Positions 47,297-60,782 of a stretch of DNA of 64,000 nucleotides are shown in pieces (positions within the stretch are counted from its first letter, which is position 1; each line of letters opens with the position of its first letter). The notes below the pieces were generated by a model. That model saw only the letters and a program-made list of their open reading frames with translations, ran no database searches and was not told the DNA's origin. The DNA is taken from assembly GCA_021904315.1 (NCBI GenBank), contig CM038918.1:4479349-4543348 (forward strand). The letters run 5' to 3'. Origin of the DNA: Sphagnum magellanicum. Taxonomy: Eukaryota > Streptophyta > Sphagnopsida > Sphagnales > Sphagnaceae. The translations under genes and the position numbers were made by a program.

Positions 47297-50200
47297 GTTT
47301 TTCCAAATTAAAGAATACTCCAAATACATTTGATCTTCTATTGAAAAAACCCACAAAGAGTTTTAGTTTGATTGACCCATGGCCCAATTCAAGTGCTTCC
47401 AATGAAGGTGTATATTAGTACATTGCAATGACTATACGTATTACATTTTGTTTAGACAAACCTCGAATGGGAACTCTGATCCAAACTCAACAAAATCAAG
47501 AGGTAGTCGTGTACACATGTTCCACCACCGCAAAGTTTTGTCTCTAGATGCTGAAACCAACACCTGAATAATTTGGACAAAATGAATTAATACTATGATT
47601 ATAGTGTTTTTTTCTTCAATTTTTTGCTGAAAACACCACAGTTTACGGTGTGAATGAAGACACATTTTCCCAAGTTTCTCTCAAAAGGAATCTCACAAAA
47701 TTTGCCATCAAAAAAATCACCAATTTACAAGGAGCTGAAAAAGACAAACAAAGGATTTTATGATCTCCATCCGCAATTCAGAAATATGTTATAATTGGAA
47801 ATGATGGATCAACACATTTTCTGAAGATCTTGAGGTTTGATTATATATATATATACTGCAAAGGCAATATTAAAACCTTTTTATTTGCAGGGATGGGGAC
47901 TGGGAGGAAGTCTAGAAAACCCAAATGGATTGGACATCAAACAGAAGAAATTCATCAGTTTAAAATTTTACAAATGATGTAAATTGTCATTTTTAATAAT
48001 TCCCACACTCTGGATTTAGGAACGTTTTGCGGTAATGAGACCCAAGTAATGGAAACTCTATAACCCTTGACTCAATTTCAGAATGCTTTGATTTATGATT
48101 AGGTTGAACATATACCAAGTTCTTGCATGCTGCTAAGCCAACAACTGCTTTTGTGTGGCCTTTCAAGACATCTGGGCCTCGACTTCTGTACTCAGCAGCA
48201 GCTCTCCATAGCGGTATGCTCCGTTGCCCATCCATGTTCCAAATCCTTATTTTTGCATCTGATGATCCTTTTTTTTGTAACAAAAATGAAAGCCATAGAG
48301 TATTTTTCAGCACATTATGACTATTAGTTGGAAGATGTTGGAAGTCCCAACTTCAATTGTTTCCTTACATTGTAGGTAGTTTGCAAAGTTGGAAAACCGT
48401 ATAAACATGATGCCCCACCAATTACATCGTATAAACATCATGCCCCACCAATTAGTAATCATGAAGAACTGTCATTAGGGTTTGGATTAGTAAGCAAAAA
48501 TTCATGGTGGAACTAGAATTGAGGGTTAAATTTTTCATGACTTAAAATGATGTTATGTAGAAACTTATGTGTTCCACATTGTATGCGTATTTTATATTTT
48601 AACAAAGATCCAAGTCAGAAAACTAGAAAGAGCTGAGTATTAATAAATTTTTGTTTTGCTCTTTCTTTTTTCATACATAGCAAATTCACATGCAAATTTT
48701 GTTAATTGGACAAAAGGTTGGTGAGGTTCCCAATTTAATTTTTTGATGCAGCAGTTATTCGTATACCCCACCAACATGCTAATACAAACTAAACATTAAT
48801 CACATTGAATTTTCAAAAGAGACTATGAACACCTAAGGTTTAGGGTTTAACTATTAACGGTTCAAAATAACCATTTAAAAGATTGAATTTTGTGATAACT
48901 ACCTACTTTGCTCTACTTGTTCTCAAATGTGAAAAGATCAACAAGGTACATATTTGTGAACAAATGGAGATAATTAACAAGACTATTTTGCAAATCTTTG
49001 AAACAGCTTCAGTTATCTAGATGACCCAACAAACATGGTTTTTTTCCTAGTTGTTGTTATGGTGTACCTGTGATCAAAATGTCAAGACCTGGGTGATGCA
49101 TCATGCAAACAATGGAATATGGAGCCTTCTTGCAAAGTTCTGCTTGAACCCAAGTGTCTTTGTTCAGGTCTGGATTGGGTAGCCACCGAAGAATTGTGCC
49201 ATCGATGCTCCCACTATACATCTCAAGCTCATCCTTATCTGTGGGTGTCAACACAGGTTTCCCTGTTCCATCAACTCGCACACCAGTTTCAGTTATAGTA
49301 ATTTGATCTACTCTTGGATCATGCACATGATGTTTTTTCTCCTTGCCAGGAACATCATCAGTGGTGTCTTTCTTGAGAAGTCGCTCCTTATAAGGTCGTC
49401 TTTTGGCAACAATTAATGCCTCTATCCAATTGGAGTGCCCATGCAAGACACGATGTGGAACATATTGATCATATTTCCATATTATTATCTCTCGTTTATT
49501 GGACAATCCAATAACTGCATCTTTGCCTTGTATGTGGAATACCTGCTTTGCCACATACCATGCCAAATTCATCTCTTGAACTACTTATAAATTTGAAAAC
49601 ATGTGTTTAGGGTTGAGCCATAATTCTTTCAATACTTCATGTTTCAGTTGTAAGAAGTCTCTTTCTTATGAACCACACACTTTTACCAGGAATAAGGTTA
49701 TGAAAACTGATATATCTTCTCGAATCATTATGGAATGATTTGGATTTTCAATTGTGTGACTACTCACTTTAGTGAGACAAAGGTTATGGAAACCAGATGT
49801 ATCTTCGACCCATTGTGTGATAATTGCAGGCACGAGAGGATCAATGACCACTACTGATCTGCACTTGCCCCCAAACCCCACCTGTGAGTGAGTGAGTGAG
49901 TGCATATGACTCAAAACACAAATGCCATTAAAGACGGGGCAAAAACAAATGCCATTAAACAGATTTATGTCAATCAAAACTCAGTTTTCCACAACCAAGT
50001 TTGTGATTAGTTTCGAAACAAAGTGAGGAAGACCTTTCTCTACCCGTGATCCAGTATGTTCTTGTTGAGGTGATATATGCAATAGAAGTGACACAATCGG
50101 TTATCTTTGAGAAAGTGTCAAGGCAATGGCCCTCTTGACTCCAAATCTTTACAGTGCCGTCATAGGCCCCTGTGACAAGCCATTTCCCTTCTATATCAAA

Positions 50201-52103
50201 TGTGGCTGCAGTTATCCCTCCCTGCAAACCCCACAATTACAAAACTATCTCTTGTTGGGTTTAGTGTTCATGTATGTTATTGAAGCAAGGATGAGAAGAT
50301 AAAAATGAACCCCAAAGAATTTATTAATAATAACATTAATTAATTAATTAATTAATAATCAATTGCAACAAGGTAATGTTAAACTGAAAAAAAATCACAA
50401 TTTCATTCACAGTTTCAATGCGAATATAGGGTTAAATTATGACCTCATGGCAAAATTTGACCTTACGGATTGTCTCTTCCGGCCTATCACTATCAAAGAT
50501 ACAAATCGCTTTGTCTACTCTGCAGCCATAAAATCAAACCCCGATTTCAATTGGAACAATTATATTTTCTATTTGGGGCCAAGTTATTTTAGAGATTTTT
50601 ACATGAGGGTTATTGTTGTTCATCATGGCTGGCTTACCCAAGATAGTGAAGCTATAGTGGTATAGTTTGTGGGGTTGAGTTGACACACCCAGTGCTGAAT
50701 ACTTTGCCTTTATCAGAACAGCATATTGCTTGCACTGTATCATCATGGTAGCACAAACAATAAATAAATTCCAAGAATTTGACCTGCAATGAGACATATT
50801 TGATAATGTTATTTGGGGGGAAAAAAATGCTGTCCATGCAAGGTACTTATTTTTAGGGTTGGAATAATGTTCATATGAATATTTCACATATTGAATTTTG
50901 TTTATTGATGCATTGTTTATAAGCTACTTATTTTGACTTAATCTTGTAATGGGTTTTGTACGCTTGTGGGAAATTAGAGATGTTGAAGTTAATCTTGGAG
51001 TGAAAAAACTTCAAAGTTTGTATTAGTAACTTAAGATTGGAACAGAAATCTTTTTGTTTGTAATTGAAGTGGGTTTCTTATTCAATCCAATATTATATAG
51101 TTCACAACATATTTAAACAAGAACTGGGTTCTTCTTACATAACCAATAATGCTCTTTTCAGAGTTTGTTTGCATGTAGTTAGTAGATGATCGGAGAACTT
51201 TCAACAATTGAATTGCTCCTCTTCCACCTGCTATTAATTGTCGTTGCTTTGAATCCCATGCTAAACAATATACAGGGCCTCCAAATTCCACCACCTTTGT
51301 CATACATATTAAATTACAAGACAATGTTTTTTCCTAAACAAACATGCACAAATGTTGTGAACTATAATAATACTTCACAAAGCAAATTATATTATGACTG
51401 GCATTTACACGTTGGCCTTAAAAAAATATGCCACAAACAACAACAATGTCATACAACAAAAGTCATTAATGCATTTTGAAGGATTTGGTGCAAACACTAA
51501 TCACCTGAAGCAATTTGCCACGTTCGTTCCATGCCAGGACATTGCCATCGAGGGAGCAAGAGAAAAGCATTTTGACAGGGGCAGCCACATACAACAAGTC
51601 CATCACCCAATTTGTGTGATGTTCTTGCACCCGCAATTGTCTTCCTGATTCAATGTCCCATACCTTCAAAATGAAGGTGCAAAAAAAACACACAAATTTA
51701 TTTTTTTAGCTGAATATTTGTCATTTTCTTGTTCTATTGTCATTCCAATTTCTGGATGTAATGATCTTTGCAATAACACCTCCCATTTAAGTGGAGCATA
51801 AAAAAACAAGAATTGGGTTGTATGTTCTGATAATTAGAAACTTGCTTCAATGTACTCATACAATAAGTCAATGGTTTGAATAAGCTTTTGTTTGTATGAA
51901 AGCATTTCCCCCAAAAAGTGATACCCTCAACACCTTCCAAACAAAACAAAAGCCAACATGCAGTTGGATTACAAAACAAAATTTACTTTGATGAGGCAAT
52001 CTTGTGCCCCACTAAAGACCTCATTCCGATCATAGTTGTAGCAACAACATTGTAATGGCAAATGGTGTGCCTCTGCAATTCGTACTGTGGTTTTCATTGC
52101 CAT
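45699..52103 (-). CDS. Two-propeller (14-blade) WD40 repeat protein, 12 exons
   Basis: A WD40 scaffold protein of about 804 residues; partner and role unknown. Exons on the minus strand: 52103-51987, 51663-51505, 51294-51139, 50783-50689, 50519-50462, 50221-50044, 49881-49768, 49542-49068, 48267-48116, 47563-47462, 46757-46626 and 46376-45699. I count 14 WD-type blades from GAQDCLIKVWDIE to LSSSWDLTLCVW, enough for two seven-blade propellers. Blade 8 holds a charged loop rich in K, D and H. The last exon adds a tail of about 110 residues rich in K, E and P. The start is the ATG at 52,103; a second in-frame ATG lies six bases on. All junctions are in phase except exon 6 to 7, where the clearest donor and acceptor differ by one base. 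That means either an unseen splice site or a real frameshift. The family is not recognised; WDR49/WDR64-like axonemal proteins are one guess. Confidence 0.82.
47267..47295. repeat. AC microsatellite in a WD40 gene intron
   Basis: An uninterrupted AC run in the intron between WD40 exons 10 and 11. Confidence 0.93.
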
Positions 52104-54817
52104 TTTACTTTGTTAAATGGGGGACCTTTATTCTTCACACTACACACGCATGAAACACTTTTTCAATCACACAATTCATGGATTAATTCAAGCTACATCA
52201 GAAGTATGGTCAACAAGCTCAAGAAATGCCTTTTGGGGATTTCCTTGAAAAGGCAACTTGTTGGGGCATGCCCTCAAGTGAGAGAGTATATGAAACCTCA
52301 CCAAAGGTGTAGATTGTGATGGTTCACACTAGGGGTTTTTTTTTCAATATTTTGATATTGAAAATTTGGGGAATTTTTTCAAAAAATTTGCAAAATTCCT
52401 CAAATTTACACTAGAAACAAAGAACTTCCCAAGAACTTCCCAACTTTTTTTTTGTTGAAAAAACGACAAAATTTGTCCCAAAAAAACACTATTTCATTCT
52501 CAACATCCAATTAGTCCACACTAACATCACATACATCCCAAGCATCCCGTATCCTCTTCCAATTGGAACTCTTGAGAAGTTGTATAGAGTTTTGAATTTT
52601 GAACTTTGACATGACATTATTGTTAGGGTTGGGATGATTAAAAGCATTTTTTTCCTTTTGCTTGTAGACGTTATGTGGATGAAATCCATTTGTCCAACGG
52701 GAAAATACTAGACCCAACATTACCCTAGGTGATGAGGAGTGGTATCTTGACATGCAACATCTCAATATTTTAAGTGCTAATGGGCCATTGATTCATACAT
52801 ATAACCACATCACTATGTTGGCATTCAAATTCACACTCAGGATCTTTGAAACTAATACCATCCCTTCAACTTTTAAAACATAATTATGTCTTGTCAAAGT
52901 ATGTGTACCCAATTACTTATGTAAACTCATATATCATACTTACAACTAATGTTTAGCACTTTGTTGCTGAATCTTTATTTATTTATTTTTGAAAACGAGA
53001 TTCAGCAGTTTCAAATTTTTAACATTTGAGGAATAAGTATGCAAATTACATCTTGTGTCACGTATTTGTAATAGTAACCCAATGGTTTTTTTTTTTTTTT
53101 TTTTCAAAAATTTCAACAAATATCAATACAATTTTCTCTTTTTTTCAGCTAGACCTTTTGCAAATTATTTTGTGCCTAACATCAGTCATATATACAATAT
53201 TTCATTAATATATGCATGGTTCACATGTCATTTACATATTGCAATTAAGGATTTTTTTTGAATAGGTAAAGTTGAAAGGGTGAGAAGCACTTTAGAATTA
53301 TTTGGATTTTGTATATGTAAGATCGTCCCCACCTACACAATACACAACAAGTTTTGCATATAGAATAAATAAAATATTACATCACTTTGAGGCAATAAAA
53401 TGACTTTGGGCCAACATTTGTGCACAGGATGTTGTGGTTGGCAAAAGGAATTGCTCAGACCAACACTTGCTATTGATTGGTCAAATTGGTCCAGTGGTTT
53501 GGTATTGGTAGTGTCCCACCTTTTCTAGTCCAAGTTTCAGATTTACGAGTGAGATATGAGAGATAATAACGCAGCCATCTTGAATGTGAGATTGACCATT
53601 GAAGGTTCAAATGCCAAGTATGGGTGGAATTGCTCCAAGTTATGGACCTCAATAATGCTTGGTTAACATATAATTGATATTCACAATAGATATTGGCTCT
53701 TGGCCTTTGATGCGCACCTAGACCAAAATTCTCTTTCCAAATGACCAAGTTAGGCCACCAAACTAACAACAACTAGATAAATAAGGACTAAAAGTGTAGG
53801 TAATCTGCAAAAAAAGAATATTTACCTTAAGACATCCTTCCTAACTACAACATGTGCTTCCAACTTTCCAACGAGTAGCTTAACAAGTTTCTAATTGCAT
53901 GTAGGAAGAGCCTATACTCATGTTGATTTTAATTGATGTTCATTACATATATACATTCATTATGTCCTTTCTAAGTAGTTATTATGTTGCAAACCATTAC
54001 CAACATGCAAGGATCTGCCAATCCACAACCTACATGTAAGATCAAGCATTGTAGCAAGTAATCAGATTTCAACCCGCAACCACCTCTGATCTATGATGGT
54101 GGCATCTCCAAAAAGGCTAGTTGCTTGATTGTTGGGATATGAGAAGCTACAATACCTGGTTGCATTCATTTGTTGAATGCCCTCGATTGGAATCTTTCTC
54201 TTGTGGGTGTGTTGTTGAGACCATCAACTAGTCACCTCAAGGCTTGAGATTCAGGTAGAGATGGGGGACTGCAGGGAGAAGAACAGGTTTTGGAGCACTG
54301 CATTGTTGGCAGTTGTGGAGAGCTGCTACTGGTTTTGGCAACCAACTTTATTTGATTCAGAACCAAATCCAATCCAACATAATTTGGGCCACACCTGGCA
54401 TCTGGTAAGCTTCACCCTTTCTTTAGCTCAAGTCAAATAATGGAAATCAGCATGTCAATTGCTGTCAGGTTTCTATTTCTATGTGTACACGGAACAAGAT
54501 TTCTAAAAGAACATTGCAGGTGTTCTGCAGTTGCTCAGTTCTGACTCAAACTGGAAGAAATGCTTCAGAACATTCCAAAATTGCCATACATATCAGGACA
54601 CCTGAATTCTTCTGCTGATACTCTACTACTTTCTGTGAAAACCCATAACTAAGCTTGTTATGATGCCCCACCCATGATGGCAGGGGCTGAGAAGAAAGGA
54701 CAATTCAGAGGAAACTTCAGAAATTTCTAGAAGACCTCACAGAGCTTTAAGAATTGGGATTCAAGTCACTACATGATAAATTTCAGTTTAAGGCAAAAAT
54801 GTGACAAAGGCATGTAT
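52104..54817. other. Intergenic DNA between the WD40 and CemA-like genes
   Basis: The left end holds the WD40 promoter and the right end the 3' untranslated region of the CemA-like gene; both genes run leftward. In between are a long T run near 53,085-53,104 and short unassigned frames. TGGTCCAGTGG near 53,486 resembles a pol III A box but no B box lies at a suitable distance. No further gene is supported. Confidence 0.45.
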
Positions 54818-57800
54818 TTAGTGCCTTTTCATCTGTCGGAATGTTGCACTTGCTGATGGAGAAAGTCTTCTAAACATTTGAAACACCTGCCCAACCAACA
54901 AATCCAGTATCTGTTAGTGTATAATCCTAGTCAAAATCATCCTGAACTGGAAAGGGCAGCTGTTCAAAGTTACTGCAAGGGTCCCACCACATGTTTTTGC
55001 TATTAGCTACCAAGATGATGAAACAAAGTGTTATAGGAGCAATGTTGAGTCTGCTCACAAACGGCAATGTAGCATGACATACCCTGATTTCTGTTCAACT
55101 ATCAATATGTACAGTGGACTGAGCAATTGGAAAAAACCATATTCCTTCAAAGATCAGTTTTCCATGTCATACTCGAAATTCCAAACCTATCTCATTTAGG
55201 ATCATACCCAGAGCTTGAAACAAGCATCAATTGTGACAGGCACAATTGCCACAAAGATGTATATGGCCGCCTGGCTAACTTCAAACCCATAGTGATCCAG
55301 CACTATCTCGCTCACTGTTTCCCAGCCCGACTCTGAATGATACCTGCCCCAACAGTACAGAACCTATTTGTTCAAGATAGGAACATAGGTTGCATTCCAA
55401 AGCTGCAAGTGTCATGCTAAAATTCTGTCTGAAACCAGCAAAGAAAAACTGTCCACAATTCAGTTTAGAACATTTTGATCCAAAAGCTGTGGCCTCCAGA
55501 TTTCATTGATGTTCCTGTGGGCCATTTCTGAAGAGTCTCATGAGGATCCAAAAAAAACACCAATGAGTCAGAAATCTGGGGCTTAGGGGATGTCAAAAGC
55601 TTGAGGTTGTGGAGAAGAACAACATACCCAAGAAAAATGTCAGTAAGAAGTATGATAGTGAATGCCTTGCCAGTATCTGAGATGTTGGTGAATAATCGAT
55701 CTCCTGTTAACCTCATGATAGCCACCTGTAATCAAATCAGCAGCACAGGCATTTAGTAGACTACAAGAATGAGTCAGAATTTTCAATGTAACAAACAAGC
55801 AGCCTTGACTTAACCTAGAACTATCCACAAACTTCAAAGTCTCACTCTTGCATGCAGCTTCAGAAAATTTAAATGAAATATCTAACATGCTACTTCTAGA
55901 CATAGGTTTCTCTGAATGTTTGAATTGATACTACTGTTTTAAGAGAAATCACCATAACCTAAAAGTTGAAAGATAACTCAAGTGCCCATTTCTGTGATGG
56001 TTGTGTAATGTTCTTGTGGAACTGGTGAAAACAGAAGTGCTAAGGACCCTGGATATTTACCTGCTCTGGGTTAACCACCAAGAGTATGAGAAGTGTCAGA
56101 CCCGCAGCAAAGTCAGACCAAATATTAGCAAAGGCCTCCCTATTCTCTAGTCTGAACTCCTCCCGCAGCTCCATCCTGCATCAAACCCCATAGCCCCATC
56201 AATCCACATTTAGAACCAACAATTGTATGAAATACCAATGAATCGATTGCAATTCTCACTTCAAGCATCAGCAGGGTTCATTTCCAGAAAGCATTCAGAT
56301 CTTCTAAAAGCTTCCCATCTGGTCTTTGGAGATAACAAGACCTAAGGTAATGAGAGGGTCTAATTACATTCCTGTTCACCCCAAATTATTACTGGAGATT
56401 ACCAGAATGGCATGGTGCAAATGGAAAGGATAGGCAACCTACGCCTCATGTTGGATGTGCTCAGCAAGCTCATCGTCAGAAAGTGGAGGGGTTTTTCCAA
56501 TCTCTGCCTCAAACCGCACTCGTTGCCGCTCTAACTTAAGTTTCTCTATAATCTTAAGTTTCTGTGACTCCCTCACATCTAGAACCTGACCAGCTAGTGG
56601 CACAGTTTCCACATACCTATTCCAAACCACCATGCACCCCACTTTTTAAAATGTCAGCAGGCAGAATATTAGCATCATCTTCAGCAAGAGCTACACAATG
56701 ATTGTCAAGAAGCTAATGACAACATCATTTTGTCAACTCCTCTGGGGCATCGCCATAATGGTGAACACTCAAGTACAACAAGGAGTGATATAGGTATTCA
56801 CTTCACAACAACCATCCACACTCCTACAACAAGAGACTTACTACTTGTTTTTTGCCAAGGAAATTTACATTGCAAAAATATTTAGGTCCTAGTATACAGC
56901 ATGATCAAAACACCACCCCCCTCCTTCTGCCTGTACTGCTTCAAGTCTCATAAGACAGGCAGATATTGGAGCCCAGAGAATCAAAGAAGAAATATAATCA
57001 GCTTACCTTCCCAAAAATGGGACAATGATGAAGTCATGAGCAACAAAGTCCAACAACCAAGGTATCAAGATGAGACATGCCACAAATTTGGCCTGCAAGT
57101 GGCACAGCAAGCAATGTGGAAATTAGATCCAGGAGGTTCTAACAAACTTAACCAATTGAGAATTCTCTTCCAAGACAGTTGATGAACAAGCAATTCAACA
57201 GATCATGCTCATCCATCAGCTGTGCAAAAAGTTCAGAACCCTATCAACAATAGTCTTACTGGCAATTCTCATCAAAGTTCTGAACTTTGTAATCTGACCA
57301 CTGAAGTATTTCCACTTCACCTGATGGGAAGGTGACACTAGAAACATCAGAAACCAGTCCTTCACAAAAGTCCAATGTTGGCACCCATTTTCCTAACATC
57401 TAAGACCTAACACTCCCCCAAGCACCAGTCCCAAACCTGACCTTATTTTAAATAATCTCAACACAATACACCAAACCCTAAACCCTCCCAGAAGTGCAGA
57501 TCTGCAGACATACACTCAGTTAACAGGGACATGTATTCTTGTAATTTGTTCTCTCTGTCTGAAAGATATAAGACATGCACAGAGATCAGCATGGTGAAAT
57601 CCAAAAGAGAGAGCTCTGCAATCACTTGAAGGGATTATAAGGAAGGAAAGAAAGAAATAAAAAATTTCAACATGACTCTCTTACTGAGTGCAAATACTCT
57701 TTAAGTGCAGGAGACAAGCAGACTTGCTGTGCATGAATCACTTTCCCAGAAAAGAGAACTGACTTCAACTTCCCGAGGGTTGTTCTTGACCAAACAAATT

Positions 57801-59760
57801 TGTCCTGAATGTGACAATCCATGACAAAGCTAAACCTTTACTGAAATTGCAATGTGAGAAATAGGTCAACACGCTCACAGTAGTCTGGGAAGTGTAGCGG
57901 AAGATCCTATCCTCAAACTGGAGGTCATCTTCAACTTCCTCTTCCCTGTCAAAGATGCGGAGAAAAATCTCCTTGACAGTTCGCTTCATGCCCCTCTCAG
58001 GTCTGGGAGGTGCATCACGAGGAACTCCTCCCTTCTCCCACTCAGGCGCCGCATCCCACCACTCATCCACACCAGGGATCTTCTTCTTCTCTCCGACTAT
58101 CAAAAAATATGAAAGCAGATTCCCTCATTACCATTCCTTTGAATTTAGAAGAAAGTAAGCCTCCAGTCTTCCGCAACAAGACAAGAAGGGCCCTGTCGCC
58201 AAATTCATTCTTGTGAAAACCATACTAGATATGCATATATATCCTGTATGAATGCAACAAGAGTAAGGTATCCATCCACTGACTCCTGAAGAATCAATCC
58301 TCTGGTAAATTCCAGGAGGTATTGTAGATCACCCCAGATTCATGCTCTTTTTCTGTATCTACTCCCTTTTTTTAAATGTCGACAAATCTTGTGCTGTCAA
58401 ATAGCTAGGGTTTATGGAATGACAATGGCTTGTTGGTCATGCTCTTTTCTCCATCTACTCCCTTTCTTAAATGTCAACAAATCTTGTGCAGATGCATGGC
58501 TAGGGTATATGGAATGGGAATGGCTTGTTGGTCAAGCTCTTTTCTAAATCTACTCCCTTTCTTAAATGTCAACAAATCTTGTGCAGATGCATGGCTAGGG
58601 TATATGGAATGGGAATGGCTTGCTGGTCAAGCTCTTTTCTAAATCTACTCCCTTTCTTAAATGTCAACAAATCTTGTGCTAACACATGGCTAGGGTTTAT
58701 GGAATTGCAATGGCTTGTTGGTCATGCTCTTTTCTACATCTACTGCCTTTCTTACATGTCAACAAATCCTATGCAAACACATGGCTAGGGTTTACAGAAT
58801 GTCAACGGATTGTTTGTTATGTGGGAACAATTCGAGCAACTGTGTTGCCTCTCCATTGTGATTGATGATGAGAAAGTGTCAGTATCTAAACAGGGAGGCA
58901 AGAAACCAAAGGAAGAAGAGATGCGCAGTCATGGATTTGTTGCCAGACATGAAGAAGTCATTCTTCTTGTTGCATGGTTTTCCTATTGATGTTTTCTTGA
59001 CTTTGATGATGATACTCTGAAGCATCAACAATAGTACATTCTTCACAAAAAAAATAGTGCAATAATAACAAGAGAAAGGAAACCAACCTCCATCTTTGCC
59101 TCCTACACCGTCCTCTGTGCCATTTCTCCAGCTATCATCCAACCAATCCTCCCACTCCAGGCCGTCTGGATCTCTTCCTGTTTCTTGAAACTCCCTCAGC
59201 TCGTTCAACACATCTCTTTTCCTTTTCCATGCCTCAAATTTGGCATCATCTTCAATCATACTATCGATCTCGTCCATGTCTGCTTCTTCTTCTTCTTCCT
59301 CTTCCATGAGATCAAAGTCCAATTCGGCGTCGCTCAGCGCGTAATCCTCCTCTTCCGCATATTCTTCATAGTCTGGAATTTCCAAATCCACGTCCTCCTC
59401 ATCTTCTAGTTTGGTGTTCTGCCAGTTATCAATCCGTTGGAAAAGAACTCGTTGCCACCAGTTTCGTCTCGGTTTCTCATTAAACGCCTGTGCTACCACG
59501 ATTCTCCTCCTCGAAGACGAGGCAATTCCAACGTCGTTTCTTCTTCTCGAAGAAGAGCACACTACTGACAACAAAGCACGGTGTCTTCTTCTCGAACAAT
59601 CCGACGACTTGACCGTCCACCAGCGCTCAAGCTTACATTGTGTTCTTCTGCAGGTCTGTCCACGAGCCAACAACTCTCTCACAGGACCAACAGAAGAGAC
59701 ACCAGACCTCGGGGTGGGGGGAGACGACAGACGAGTGCAGAGAGGGAACAAGAGTGTCAT
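54818..59760 (-). CDS. DLDG1: CemA-like chloroplast envelope proton-extrusion protein, 8 exons
   Basis: Nuclear relative of plastid CemA/Ycf10 and cyanobacterial PxcA, needed for chloroplast pH and ion balance in Arabidopsis (DLDG1). Exons on the minus strand: 59760-59088, 58096-57879, 57092-57007, 56616-56443, 56175-56061, 55725-55628, 55343-55208 and 54886-54818. All are GT/AG and in phase, giving 522 residues. The ATG at 59,760 is the first in frame after a stop. Residues 1-100 are basic and Ser/Arg-rich, as in a transit peptide. Residues 119-173 are an acidic tract. The C-terminal half has four likely membrane segments near 298-320, 399-419, 438-455 and 480-500. CemA marks include RYVETVPLAG, QKLKIIEKLKLE, ISDTGKAFTIILLTDIFLGY, HSESGWE and the C-terminus QMKRH. 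It is longer than Arabidopsis DLDG1 (about 440), mainly N-terminally. Intron 1 holds a 95-bp tandem repeat. Confidence 0.94.
58343..58819. repeat. 95-bp tandem repeat, five units, in intron 1 of the CemA-like gene
   Basis: Five head-to-tail units start at 58,343, 58,440, 58,535, 58,630 and 58,725. Each begins about GCTCTTTTCT and contains TTAAATGTCAACAAATCTTG and a GCTAGGGTTTATGGAAT-like core. The middle units are nearly identical and the outer ones more diverged, as expected from unequal exchange. It lies wholly within an intron of 991 bp. Confidence 0.95.
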
Positions 59761-60009
59761 CTCTCTTCTGTCTGCCACTCACCATGCTCATTTCTCCCTC
59801 AACTCCCAACCAAATTGCTTACCGAAAATTGCAAAACTTCTGTTCACAACCATTTCCTACATGTTGTATTCAGCTACGCTATGCACAAACCATGCACACA
59901 CTTGCTTCTCGCGAGCTTCTCCAGAAAACCTCGCGTTGTTCTCGTCCGCCATAGCCATCGTCCTGTCTCCCTCTCTTCGCCTCCCTTGTGCGCACGCGCG
60001 CGAACCAGT

Positions 60010-60707
60010 TCTGTCGCTACAGTGTGAAAAGAGCGTTTTGAGGATTAGGTTTTCAAAAGATCTGGTTACATACCTACGATGAGGGATGAATTGTAAGTGG
60101 ACAGGAAACAACACTTTTCTGTTACTATGGTGTGAAAGGTGCCTTTTTAAGGATTAGGCTTTCATAGACCGGATTACCAAGAGGGATGAATGGTGAGTGG
60201 ACCGAAAACAAAAATTCTCTGTTCCTAAAGTGTGAAAAGAGCCTTTTCAAGGATTAGGTTTTCAAAGACTAGATTAGGTACTATGATGGATGAATGGTGA
60301 GTGGACGAGAAACAACATTTTTCAGAACATTAGGTTTTCAAAGACTGGATTAGGTGCCATGAGGGATGAATGGGTGAGTGGACCACAAAAGACATTTTTC
60401 TGCTCCTACAGTGTGAAAGAGCCTTTCAGACTGTAGGTTTTAACGACCACATTACAGACCATGAGGGATGAATGGTGGGCACGGACAGGAAACAATGGTT
60501 TTCCGTTACTACGGTGTGAAAAGAGTCCTTTTCAAGGATTAGGTTTTCAAAGACCGAATTACCATGAGGGATGAAATGGTGAGTGGGCAGGAAACAACAT
60601 TTCTCTGTTACTACAGTATGAAAAGAATCCTTTTAAGGGTTAGGGTTTCACAGACCGGATTAGCATGTGGGATGAATAGTAATTGGACAGGAAATCAGCC
60701 TTTTTCC
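60010..60707. repeat. About 100-bp tandem array upstream of the CemA-like gene
   Basis: Seven units of roughly 75-108 bp, each with a TCTGTTACTACAGTGTGAAA-like start, AAGGATTAGGTTTTCAAAGA in the middle and GAGGGATGAATGGTGAGTGG near the end. The fourth unit is shortened. The array begins about 250 bp upstream of the start codon at 59,760. It therefore overlaps the promoter region of that gene. Confidence 0.93.
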
Positions 60708-60782
60708 ATTGGGTTTAGGGCTCCACGGGTAACCGTAACCACACTGGTTACTGGTTTGTGTTTTTCTTACCTACCTACTGAG

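Noticed and set aside
53486-53620. tRNA or SINE from an A-box-like TGGTCCAGTGG
   Set aside because: The nearest B-box-like GGTTCAAATGCC is over 100 bp away and no cloverleaf can be drawn.
59411-60082. Plus-strand frame of over 200 residues
   Set aside because: It is opposite the transit-peptide exon of the CemA-like gene and its promoter array; the composition mirrors the real exon.
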